A stretch of DNA of 7,844 nucleotides from DATMBL01 sp050735975 (GCA_050735975.1 JBOHVS010000227.1:1-7844); one strand, 5' to 3'; shown: positions 1-6,296, counted from the stretch's first letter. Made by a program: numbers and translations. Notes: generated by a model from the sequence alone, not told the origin.

Positions 1-199
1 GTCGTATCTCCTGGCGGTTTCGAGTCCACGGCCGAGTTTCAAATGGCTCTCGACCGTTGATCCTGGGTTTACTCAATAATCGAGCGAGCCGCCGCGAAAT
101 CGACATCACCGAATGATTTTTTTCGCAGCATGGCTGTGCGGCAAATTCCGGCCGCAGCCGCGGCGGGCCGGCTCTGAACGGCAACTGCGAAATCCGGGT
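1..199. other. Left-edge intergenic stretch, no supported gene
   Basis: No convincing gene was found here. One leftward frame is open from an ATG at 106 to the edge (about 35 codons), but it has no Shine-Dalgarno sequence. One rightward frame is open from the edge to a TGA at about 114-116. Neither has a recognisable product. The stretch does contain the GC-rich inverted repeat at 148-171, listed separately. Confidence 0.5.
148..171 (-). terminator. Hairpin downstream of the NCS2 permease, possible terminator
   Basis: A perfect 6-base inverted repeat (CCGGCC at 148-153, GGCCGG at 166-171) with a 12-base GC-rich loop lies about 29 bases past the permease stop codon. On the leftward transcript the stem is followed by AATTTG rather than a true T-run. 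It is therefore at best a weak intrinsic terminator, or simply a 3'-end stabilising hairpin. Confidence 0.35.
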
Positions 200-1909
200 T
201 TAATGATCGAAATGCATTTGGATCCGGCAACGGCCATTTGCCGTCTCAGCCTTGACTCTACTGGCATATTTGCGAATCAGAAAGCCGGAGAGGCCGGCGA
301 CAGCGTTTTCATCGGCGAGAAGAGCGTCTTCGGTCGGTCGCCTGCTCGGAAATTCCATCAGCTCGCCATCGTATCGAATGTCCATATCCAGATTGAATTC
401 GTCGAAACTGACTTCGGTTTGGGCCTTTCCCTTCACGAGGCCCAAGCCGGCGGCGGACTCGACAAACTCATTCAGGGCGGCCGTCGCTCGCATGATCACG
501 TCCCGGCGCGCTCCCCAAACGCCCCCCTGGATCTCCATGAATTCAAAAATTTTCTGCGAACCATCGACACCGGGGGTCAACTCCAGAAACTGGCGTTTGG
601 TAACGCCGATGCGAAAGAGCAGGTTCAGTAGCACGACAAGGACTGTGGAGATAGACAGAGACGATGAAAAGAGAGGCTGGATCAAGTTGGGCACGTCGCG
701 GTACAGTCCGGGAACCATGTCCACGCTCAGGCCGAAGATCAGCGCGATGCCGACAACGAAAGTCCGCCGGGCGTCAAGCATGCGCGAGGTGATCACCTGA
801 ATGCCGGCAAGAATCATGTAGCAGGCGACGTAAATGAGAATCGCGCCCATCACCGGATCCGGCATCACGGCAAAAAAGGCCGCGAGCTTGGGGAGAAAAG
901 CCAGGAGGATCATCAGGATGCCGCAAGGAATGGCGATGGAACGGCTGGTGGCCCCGGTAGCGAGGGAAAGGCCGACGTTGCTGGAGAACGTGGATTGGCC
1001 GATTCCGCCCAGCAAGCCCGAGAGACCGGTACCGATGGCGCCGGCGAAAATGCCCCCGCTGACCGACTGCATGTCGGTGCGCTTCCAATCGGCGTCGTTG
1101 ATCTTCTGGCAAAGGGTCAAGTCACCGACGCTCTTCAAGGTCGAAGCCAGGCTGGCGATGAGAAATGCGGGCAGCAGCGCGAGATCCAACGACCAGCCCG
1201 TGTGAACCTTCCGCGGCAGGCTGATCATCGGCGCCGCGAGCATCTCCTGCAACCGTTCAGTGTGAAAAACTCCCAAAAAATAGGCGAGCAAGTAACCCAC
1301 AATGAGACCGACAAGCACGGGATACAACTTGAGCTTACCTTTACCCCATACGGTCGGCCCGATCATCGCGGCCAACGTTACCGTCGCAACTGCGGTAACA
1401 ATTCCTTGCGGGCCCGCGCCGCCGTCCTGAAACCCGAGAAACCTGGGGCAACCGAGAGCCACAAGCTCCACTCCCACCATCGTCACCACCAGTCCGGTGA
1501 CTTCAGGCGGAAAAAGCGGACGTAGTCGCGGCACGATCCGAGCGAGCAGTCCCTCGAAGAGGCCTGAGAGCACCGTCATGGCAAAGACCGCTCTCAAGCC
1601 ACCGATCTTGCCCGCTAAAATCGACGCGGAGACGTATGCCGGGCCGCTGCTGATGGGGCAAAAATATCCAGAACCGACGGGACCGTTAGGGAAAGATTGC
1701 AGAATGGTCGCGATTCCGGAAGCAATCATCGACATTCGTAGCACGTTCGCCACTTCGTCCTGAGTCCCACCGATGGTAGTGACGATCACCACCACCAGGA
1801 CCCAACCTGATGTCATCACGAAGACATGCTGAAGCCCCAGCAGCACCGATGCGGTCAACGGGGGCTTATCATCGACGCCATAAATAAGGTTGGCGGGCTT
1901 CTTGGCCAT
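200..1909 (-). CDS. NCS2-family (xanthine/uracil) permease homologue with C-terminal soluble domain
   Basis: This is a 569-residue inner-membrane transporter of the nucleobase-cation symporter 2 family, which normally imports xanthine, urate or uracil with H+ or Na+. About 14 hydrophobic segments span residues 20-435. GSGYFCP (79-85) followed by SGPAY marks the TM3 region. The NCS2 signature NxGxxxxTG appears as N311-V-G-L-S-L-A-T-G. The usual TM8 ExxGD reads KSVGD (259-263), and the usual glutamine before the signature Asn is Ser, so the substrate may not be a classical purine. Residues about 455-569 are hydrophilic and resemble a degenerate GHKL/RsbW-like ATPase fold. The ATG at 1909 is chosen over one at 2002 because GAGGA sits just upstream and homology begins near it. 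Family assignment is secure; substrate is unknown. Confidence 0.9.
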   Translation of the reverse strand: MAKKPANLIYGVDDKPPLTASVLLGLQHVFVMTSGWVLVVVIVTTIGGTQDEVANVLRMSMIASGIATILQSFPNGPVGSGYFCPISSGPAYVSASILAGKIGGLRAVFAMTVLSGLFEGLLARIVPRLRPLFPPEVTGLVVTMVGVELVALGCPRFLGFQDGGAGPQGIVTAVATVTLAAMIGPTVWGKGKLKLYPVLVGLIVGYLLAYFLGVFHTERLQEMLAAPMISLPRKVHTGWSLDLALLPAFLIASLASTLKSVGDLTLCQKINDADWKRTDMQSVSGGIFAGAIGTGLSGLLGGIGQSTFSSNVGLSLATGATSRSIAIPCGILMILLAFLPKLAAFFAVMPDPVMGAILIYVACYMILAGIQVITSRMLDARRTFVVGIALIFGLSVDMVPGLYRDVPNLIQPLFSSSLSISTVLVVLLNLLFRIGVTKRQFLELTPGVDGSQKIFEFMEIQGGVWGARRDVIMRATAALNEFVESAAGLGLVKGKAQTEVSFDEFNLDMDIRYDGELMEFPSRRPTEDALLADENAVAGLSGFLIRKYASRVKAETANGRCRIQMHFDH

Positions 1910-1950
1910 GGCGTTCCTCAATCGCGATCCCAGGTGAGAATTACCAGCCG

Positions 1951-1979
1951 ATAAAACACCAGCCCTGCGCGCATTGCAA
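1951..1979 (-). promoter_or_regulatory. Candidate sigma70 promoter of the NCS2 permease
   Basis: Reading leftward, TTGCAA (1979-1974) is followed by a 17-base spacer and TTTTAT (1956-1951), about 40 bases before the ATG at 1909. Spacing is ideal, but both hexamers are only partial matches. Confidence 0.35.
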
Positions 1980-1993
1980 CCATCGCGCTTGCG

Positions 1994-2023
1994 TTGCGAC
2001 ACAAGCTACAATGTTTGTATAAT
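1994..2023 (+). promoter_or_regulatory. Sigma70-like promoter driving the Nramp-like gene
   Basis: TTGCGA (1994-1999) and a perfect TATAAT (2018-2023) are separated by 18 bases. Transcription would start near 2030 and leave a leader of about 168 bases before the ATG at 2198. It is the best promoter match I saw in the window. It overlaps no coding sequence once the permease start is set at 1909. Confidence 0.6.
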
Positions 2024-2030
2024 CCGCGCC

Positions 2031-2090
2031 CCTATCGTGAGAAGCGACCGCAGGCCGACAAATGTCGACTGCAATATGGCGAGCGATAGG
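2031..2090 (+). promoter_or_regulatory. Nested inverted repeat: structured 5' leader or operator
   Basis: Three nested stems are visible. The outer arms are CCTATCG (2031-2037) and CGATAGG (2084-2090), both perfect. The middle arms are GCAG (2050-2053) and CTGC (2069-2072). The inner stem is CGAC/GTCG with an AAAT loop (2056-2067). The outer and middle stems are separated by a large purine-rich internal loop of 12 by 11 bases. The structure starts within about 8 bases of the TATAAT box, so it would form the very 5' end of the Nramp-like mRNA. It could be a cis-acting RNA. As DNA it could instead be an operator. I do not recognise it as a known riboswitch. Confidence 0.45.
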
Positions 2091-2197
2091 ACTGCGGCGA
2101 CAATGAATACGGCCACCGGAAGATGGAGTTGAGAGAAATGAGTTCGCAGAGAAAAGGATCGGTTTAAGTCTTGCCGCGCGGGATGTCTTGAAGCAGA

Positions 2198-3490
2198 ATG
2201 CCTGCGATGATGAGCACCTCAATGCAAAGAAATTTTCTTAAGGCGCTAGGACCGGGGCTTGTCTGGGCGGGCGCGGCCGTGGGCGTCTCTCACTTCGTGC
2301 AATCCACCCGTGCAGGCGCAAGCTTCGGCTTGGAACTGCTCGGCCTGGTTGTTATAGCCAACGTCTTTAAGTATCCGGCTTTTTCCTTCGGCCCGCGCTA
2401 TGCGGCGGCGACCGGCACAAGCCTGCTCGAAGGCTACCGCCGTCAGGGATTGTGGGCGCTGGTGCTCTACGCAATTCTGACACTGGGCACCATGTTCACC
2501 ATTCAGGCTGTCGTCACGGTTGTGACTGCGGCTATCGGGGCAGCGTTGCTGGGATGGAGCGGCTCCACCGCAGCGGTCCAGCTCACAATCTTCCTCACTG
2601 TAATCTGTGCGGCACTCCTTTTTGTCGGTCATTACCGCTGGCTGGATCGGGCCATCAAAGTCGTGGTCCCGCTTTTTACCTTTTCCACCTTAGCGGCTAC
2701 AGCTTTGGTTCTTCCGCGTGTGGATTGGGCGACGATTCGTCTTCTTCCCAGACCCGAGCTGTTTTCAGATCCCGCGTCCATCTTGTTCATGGTGGCATTG
2801 GTCGGCTGGATGCCTTCCGCCTTCGACCTGTCGATCTGGCACTCGCTTTGGACCCTTGCTCGTAGGCAGGAGACGCAATACGCCGCGACCGTCGACGAAG
2901 CGCTCTTGGACTTCAACATAGGCTATCTTGGAACCGCGATCCTGGCGCTTTGTTTCGTCGCGCTGGGGGCAGGCGTCATGTACAACTCGGGGATGCAGTT
3001 CCCCGAGTCCGCCGCCGGCTTTGCCAATCAGGTGATCGCTCTTTACACGGAAACCCTCGGCGCCTGGAGCAAGCCGCTGATCGGCCTTTCGGCGTTCACC
3101 GTGATGTTCTCGACGACGCTGACCGTCATCGACGGTTTCCCCAGGGCGCTGGCGACTCTGGTGTCCCGCTTCAACGGGCCGGAGTTGCCCGGCCGGGTCT
3201 GGGCAATCAACCAGGCTGTGTACTGGATGGCTCTGGTTGTGCTCGGTCTGGGCTCCATCGGAATTGTCGGGCTCCGGCTCGGATCGCTGGTCGCGCTGGT
3301 GGATCTGGCGACCGTCCTTTCTTTCTTGACCGCGCCGCTCCTGGCCTGGCTCAATCATCGGGTCGTTCTGGCCAAAGAGATGCCCGAAGAGCACCGACCG
3401 GGGCTGGCGATGGCCGCGTATAGCTGGGCGGGGATAATTTTTTCAACTGCTTTTGCATTGTATTTTCTGTGGGTACGATGGGGAGGGTGA
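2198..3490 (+). CDS. Nramp-superfamily transporter lacking the DPGN metal-binding signature
   Basis: This is a 430-residue polytopic membrane protein with about 11 hydrophobic segments, as in Nramp/MntH importers of Mn2+ and Fe2+. The N-terminal GPG (18-20) and the QSTRAG region align with the Nramp TM1 block. The four residues at the canonical DPGN position are G29-V-S-H32, so the metal-ligating Asp and Asn are missing. In the TM6 region a Met-Pro pair is kept (M205-P206), but the canonical His after it is Ser. It probably belongs to a distant Nramp-related clade whose substrate I cannot name. The start is uncertain: ATGs at 2198, 2207, 2210 and 2222 are in frame and none has a strong Shine-Dalgarno site. 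The preceding promoter and structured leader suggest it is transcribed alone. It converges on the next gene. Confidence 0.8.
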   Translation: MPAMMSTSMQRNFLKALGPGLVWAGAAVGVSHFVQSTRAGASFGLELLGLVVIANVFKYPAFSFGPRYAAATGTSLLEGYRRQGLWALVLYAILTLGTMFTIQAVVTVVTAAIGAALLGWSGSTAAVQLTIFLTVICAALLFVGHYRWLDRAIKVVVPLFTFSTLAATALVLPRVDWATIRLLPRPELFSDPASILFMVALVGWMPSAFDLSIWHSLWTLARRQETQYAATVDEALLDFNIGYLGTAILALCFVALGAGVMYNSGMQFPESAAGFANQVIALYTETLGAWSKPLIGLSAFTVMFSTTLTVIDGFPRALATLVSRFNGPELPGRVWAINQAVYWMALVVLGLGSIGIVGLRLGSLVALVDLATVLSFLTAPLLAWLNHRVVLAKEMPEEHRPGLAMAAYSWAGIIFSTAFALYFLWVRWGG

Positions 3491-3496
3491 CGCTTC

Positions 3497-3520
3497 GAGG
3501 ATCTAATTTCGTAAATCCTC
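3497..3520. terminator. Hairpin at the convergent gene junction
   Basis: GAGGAT (3497-3502) and ATCCTC (3515-3520) form a 6-base stem with a 12-base loop. It lies between the Nramp-like stop (3490) and the Na/Pi-family stop (3503), and overlaps the latter. Neither strand has a T-run after the stem. A shared bidirectional transcription barrier is plausible but not demonstrated. Confidence 0.35.
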
Positions 3521-5122
3521 ATCGATCAACAAGCTTTGCCGCTGCAGCTGAGCCATTCGACTCAGGAGCCAGACCGCTGTTTCAAACGAACCGGTGATGC
3601 GGAGAAAAAGCTGCCGCCCTTCGGGCGTAAGGCTGCTCTCCTTGGCTAAGTAGTTCTGTCGCATTGTCCGAAGAAGCTCGCTCCGATCCCGCGTAATGTT
3701 CATCAGCAACTCAACATCTTCTATCTGGGAAGAATTCGCAGCATCACATGCAGTCATGAGCAGCGTGTCTATCCCCTCCACAAAAGAATCTCTCAGACTC
3801 CGGTCCTCTCTGGAGCGAACCCACCGATCCAGATCTGCAACGATCTCTCGAACCATTTCTTCAAGCCCCTCAAGAAGTTTTTGCCGGTTCTGCAGGTTCA
3901 ATGCCCTCTCAGAAGTGATGGCCCCGTTTCCCTGCCGAAAGAGTTCCGCGGTGAACGCTTCGATCTCTCGGGCTACGGTCTGGAAAGCTCCATGGATGGA
4001 TTCGTACGCTGGCTTGCCGTTCCCGGAGATCACTTTGCGCAGCTCCCGCACGTAAATGGGCAGCTGAGCCAGCAATCGGGACTGCTCGCGGTTTAGTAAA
4101 CTCAGCGCTGTCTCTGGATCCCGTAGTGCTTGATCGTGAAGAAACCGCATTTCGGACCAGGTTTCTTCTTGAGTAGGCGGCCAGAGCCGATCGAGAAGGC
4201 TTGCCATCGGTTGGGTTGCCAGGGAGAGAGCCGCGGCGCCGCCCCAGTTGAAGAGGAGATGCACATAAGCCATCTGGTATTCCAAGGGAGCAGAGGTTTT
4301 TCGGATGAGCTCTCTCACAAGCGGAATTCCACCGTAGACTTCGAGACAAAAGAGGAGGACAAACACCGCGCTTCCGACACAGTTAAAGAGGACCTGAGAC
4401 ATTACGACCTGTTTTGGTTTCCCTTTGAGTCCGGCAGCTAGAATCCAAGTGATGATGCCCGAGCCGAAATTGGCTCCATAGATGACCATAATGGTTTGTT
4501 CCACGCTTAATAGACCCGCCTGGGTGAAGGTGATCGCGACGATCGTTACAGCAGAGGAGGACCGCGCGACTACAGTAAGGATCGCGCTCACTAGAAATGC
4601 CACAAAGAACGAGCTTTGGACTTGGAGCAGAGCCGCTTCAAACCATTTCATTTCTGCCAGGGGTGCGGCACCAGCCCGGAGCATCGCGAGACCATAGAAA
4701 ACCATACCTATGCCAAACAGCGCGGTTGCCAGGGGCTGATACCGTGCCGGCTTCTCAAAAGCGAGGGATAAGCCAGCCAGTCCTAGGGCAAAAAGAAAGA
4801 AGACTTTGACATCCAGGACAGCAACCAGAACGAGCAGGCTTGCGCCCGCGTTGGCCCAGAAGATAACAGGCAGGGCCCGTCGCACGATCAAAATTCCGGT
4901 CGCGATGAGGCTGGCTATTATGAAGGCCGCGGCCGACGTCGATTGGAATATCAATCCGGACATCAGCCCAATCAGCCCGGTTCGCCATCCTGTGTCGGTC
5001 GACTTCGCAAAGAGCATGCGCAGCCGCCGTCCGGCCATCTGCTTCAGCCCCGTCGTAATCATCCGCAGGCCGACAAAAAAGAGGCCGGTTCCACCGATCA
5101 GGTTGCCAAGAATTTCGCCCAT
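3503..5122 (-). CDS. Na/Pi-cotransporter family protein with PhoU-like C-terminal domain
   Basis: This 539-residue protein belongs to the Na+/phosphate cotransporter (NptA/YjbB, SLC34-like) family, which moves phosphate across the inner membrane. The N-terminal half (about 1-310) carries the two inverted Na_Pi_cotrans repeats. The first has QSTSA (60-64) and later ANAGAS (90-95). The second has RSSSA (187-191) and GANFGSG (216-222). The repeat-2 glutamine of the usual QSSS motif is therefore replaced by arginine. Residues about 320-539 are hydrophilic, helical and rich in Glu, Arg and Leu, as in the PhoU-like tail of the bacterial long form. Length is normal for that form. The ATG at 5122 has only a purine-rich GAAAAAG in front, but no upstream start is better. 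No phosphate-regulon gene or Pho box was seen nearby, so whether it imports or exports phosphate is undetermined. Confidence 0.88.
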   Translation of the reverse strand: MGEILGNLIGGTGLFFVGLRMITTGLKQMAGRRLRMLFAKSTDTGWRTGLIGLMSGLIFQSTSAAAFIIASLIATGILIVRRALPVIFWANAGASLLVLVAVLDVKVFFLFALGLAGLSLAFEKPARYQPLATALFGIGMVFYGLAMLRAGAAPLAEMKWFEAALLQVQSSFFVAFLVSAILTVVARSSSAVTIVAITFTQAGLLSVEQTIMVIYGANFGSGIITWILAAGLKGKPKQVVMSQVLFNCVGSAVFVLLFCLEVYGGIPLVRELIRKTSAPLEYQMAYVHLLFNWGGAAALSLATQPMASLLDRLWPPTQEETWSEMRFLHDQALRDPETALSLLNREQSRLLAQLPIYVRELRKVISGNGKPAYESIHGAFQTVAREIEAFTAELFRQGNGAITSERALNLQNRQKLLEGLEEMVREIVADLDRWVRSREDRSLRDSFVEGIDTLLMTACDAANSSQIEDVELLMNITRDRSELLRTMRQNYLAKESSLTPEGRQLFLRITGSFETAVWLLSRMAQLQRQSLLIDEDLRN

Positions 5123-5183
5123 CTTTTTCGACGCCCCCAGAACTCGCCTTGTCGTGAGTAGAAACTAGAAGAGGATGAAAGAA

Positions 5184-5204
5184 GTTACGGACCCGTAGTT
5201 ACGG
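5184..5204. repeat. GTTACGG direct repeat around an inverted CCGTA, operator-like
   Basis: GTTACGG occurs at 5184-5190 and 5198-5204. CCGTA (5193-5197) pairs with TACGG (5200-5204) as a short dyad. It lies 62-82 bases upstream of the Na/Pi-family start, a typical position for a regulator site. It does not resemble the Pho box. Chance occurrence is possible. Confidence 0.3.
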
Positions 5205-5221
5205 TCAGGTCTTTTCTTATT

Positions 5222-5239
5222 TGATCTTGGTGATCTTGG
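5222..5239. repeat. Tandem duplication of a 9-base unit
   Basis: TGATCTTGG occurs twice head to tail (5222-5230 and 5231-5239). It is a small tandem duplication of unknown significance. Confidence 0.6.
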
Positions 5240-5323
5240 TTCGGCGACTAATAGAGTTGCGCGATAACCGTTGGGACAGCAGCAAAAGTCACAACAATTA
5301 TCGGAAAGGAGGAACAATAGAGG

Positions 5324-5362
5324 ACACCAGGCAGGGTTCCCTTAGTGAAATCTGCCTGGTGT
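5324..5362 (-). terminator. Strong hairpin downstream of the cupin gene
   Basis: A perfect 11-base inverted repeat (ACACCAGGCAG at 5324-5334, CTGCCTGGTGT at 5352-5362) surrounds a 17-base loop. It lies 65 bases past the cupin stop, where a terminator of the CDGSH-cupin transcript would be expected. The following leftward sequence is pyrimidine-rich (CCTCTATTGTTCCTCC) but is not a clean T-run. It may instead be a 3' stability element or a palindromic repeat. Confidence 0.45.
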
Positions 5363-5370
5363 TCCGTGAC

Positions 5371-5399
5371 GCGGCCAGAACTCTCCGCGTTCTGGTTGC
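5371..5399 (+). repeat. Second hairpin next to the first, better paired as plus-strand RNA
   Basis: CCAGAAC (5375-5381) and GTTCTGG (5389-5395) form a 7-base stem with a 7-base loop. As plus-strand RNA it extends to 11 pairs (5371-5381 with 5389-5399), including two G-U pairs. In the minus-strand RNA those two positions become A-C mismatches. The asymmetry hints at a rightward transcript, but weakly. Confidence 0.35.
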
Positions 5400-5426
5400 C
5401 GTGGGGTTATACTCTGCTCGAAGATT

Positions 5427-5813
5427 TCAGGCGACTACCGGTTCTGAAAGCGGCAAATGGCTGGGAATTTTCGGCACGCGAGTTCTCGGTTGGCCGTTTA
5501 CGCCGGCGTTGCCCGCGCCGAGCAAGAGTAATCTACCGGTACCCGTATTGCAGAGCTGGTATGATTGGCCGGATTCCAGCAGCACCGTATCGAACTGTTT
5601 GAGCACGAACTCCTTGTGCGGAGTGCGGACGGTGCATTCGCCTTCCAGTACCATGAAGATGTGGTCATCGTTCTCATGGTAATGCATGTCGTCCTGCATT
5701 TTGGCTTCGCAGTTGATGATCCAAAAATAAGCGAGATCCGTTCTCCATAAGCTTAAATGGCGAATCTCCGGATGCTCGTTGGCTTCCTGGATTAGGTTTT
5801 TCATCTCGGCCAT
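5427..5813 (-). CDS. Small single-domain cupin protein
   Basis: This is a 128-residue predicted cytosolic protein with one cupin beta-barrel. Cupin motif 1 reads MHYHENDDHIFMVLEG: H44 and H46 are the usual HxH pair, but the usual glutamate position is H51. In motif 2 (ESGQSYQLCN, 80-89) Gly82 and Asn89 are kept, while the metal-binding His is Tyr85. The metal site is therefore non-standard or remodelled, and the reaction, if any, cannot be predicted. The ATG at 5813 is decided by AAGGAGG six bases upstream. A longer frame back to 6023 runs through a repeat element and is unlikely to be translated as part of this protein. It lies 210 bases downstream of the CDGSH gene on the same strand, and the two are probably co-transcribed. 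Confidence 0.82.
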   Translation of the reverse strand: MAEMKNLIQEANEHPEIRHLSLWRTDLAYFWIINCEAKMQDDMHYHENDDHIFMVLEGECTVRTPHKEFVLKQFDTVLLESGQSYQLCNTGTGRLLLLGAGNAGVNGQPRTRVPKIPSHLPLSEPVVA

Positions 5814-5845
5814 GGTCTCCTCCTTGTTCGCGCTTAGGACATTTT

Positions 5846-5987
5846 CGCGCCAAGACGCCAAGAACGCGAAGTGGCACGTGAATAAAAGATTTTTCCCTTC
5901 GGTCGAAATGAGAAGACGTGTCATCCCGAACGAAGTGAGGGATCTTGCATCCAAATGTTGGCTTGGCGCCCTTCGCGTCTTTGCGCG
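5846..5987. repeat. MITE/REP-like element with terminal inverted repeats
   Basis: Two arms, 5846-5867 and 5966-5987, are inverted copies matching at 18 of 22 positions with no gap (core CGCGCnAAGACGCnAAG). Between them, GTCATCCCGAACGAAGTGAGGGATCT (5920-5945) matches a second, oppositely oriented copy at 6380-6406. The element, about 142 bases long, has no coding capacity of its own. It sits between the CDGSH stop and the cupin ribosome binding site, ending about 30 bases before the latter. I see no clear target duplication. Such sequences recur in many environmental genomes, but mobility here is inferred. Confidence 0.6.
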
Positions 5988-6023
5988 AGTCGGTTTCCGC
6001 TTTGCTTGACTATCCTCGATCAT

Positions 6024-6296
6024 CTACCCTCCATCCTTCTTGGGCCGTTCTTTCGGTTTGACCAGCCGTCCATGCGTTCCATCGCAATATGGGTGATCTT
6101 TTGACTTCCAACAGCGGCAGATTGCAACGGTTGTTGGCTCGTTGAATTCGAGGATACGGGGGGTAATGCTGGTGACGGAGTGCGAGCCGTCGCAGAACGG
6201 CGGGTTTTTCGTGCGCGTGCATCGGCAATAGGCAACGCTCTTGGATACTTGTTTTACGATCGTGGGTTGTATGAGGTCCTCGTAAGCGTATCCCAT
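6024..6296 (-). CDS. Dual CDGSH iron-sulfur domain protein
   Basis: This is a 90-residue soluble protein made almost entirely of two CDGSH zinc-finger-like domains. Each domain in this family binds a 2Fe-2S cluster with three Cys and one His and is linked to electron transfer or cluster delivery. Both copies match C-x-C-x2-(S/T)-x3-P-x-C-D-G-(S/T)-H completely. The ligands are C24, C26, C35 and H39 in the first, and C60, C62, C71 and H75 in the second. This is the tandem arrangement of mitochondrial CISD3/MiNT but without a targeting sequence or membrane anchor. A short basic tail (79-90) follows. AAAGGAG precedes the ATG at 6296 with six bases between, which fixes the start. A TTGACA promoter lies just upstream and the cupin gene follows, so the two probably form an operon now split by a repeat element. 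Confidence 0.93.
   Translation of the reverse strand: MGYAYEDLIQPTIVKQVSKSVAYCRCTRTKNPPFCDGSHSVTSITPRILEFNEPTTVAICRCWKSKDHPYCDGTHGRLVKPKERPKKDGG

Larger units (their letters stand above)
5123..5426. other. 304-base spacer between the cupin and the Na/Pi-family gene
   Basis: I see no gene here. From the left it holds a GTTACGG double repeat (5184-5204), a 9-base tandem repeat (5222-5239), an isolated perfect ribosome binding site AAAGGAGG on the plus strand (5305-5312) with no start codon after it, and two adjacent hairpins (5324-5362 and 5371-5399). A rightward open frame across this spacer continues antisense through the cupin and looks like a shadow. No convincing promoter for the Na/Pi-family gene was identified. 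Confidence 0.6.

Noticed and set aside
1..106. Leftward 35-codon open frame from an ATG at 106
   Set aside because: It has no ribosome binding site and no recognisable sequence, and open frames of this length are common by chance at this GC content.
1910..2002. Permease start at 2002
   Set aside because: The extra 31 residues are Arg/Gly-rich, overlap the candidate promoter region and lack family similarity. GAGGA precedes the ATG at 1909.
2765..3394. Leftward open frame of 209 codons
   Set aside because: It is antisense to the Nramp-like gene, has a low-complexity, Arg/Gln/Asp-rich composition and no recognisable motif.
2765..5122. A phosphate or metal operon linking the Nramp-like and Na/Pi genes
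   Set aside because: The two genes converge tail to tail, so they cannot share a promoter, and no Pho box or metal-regulator site was seen.
5221..5682. Rightward frame of 153 codons with an internal AAAGGAGG
   Set aside because: No usable start follows the ribosome binding site, and most of the frame is antisense to the cupin.
5814..6023. N-terminal extension of the cupin to an ATG at 6023
   Set aside because: These 70 codons run through the repeat element, and the ATG at 6023 directly abuts the CDGSH stop. AAGGAGG in front of 5813 decides the start.
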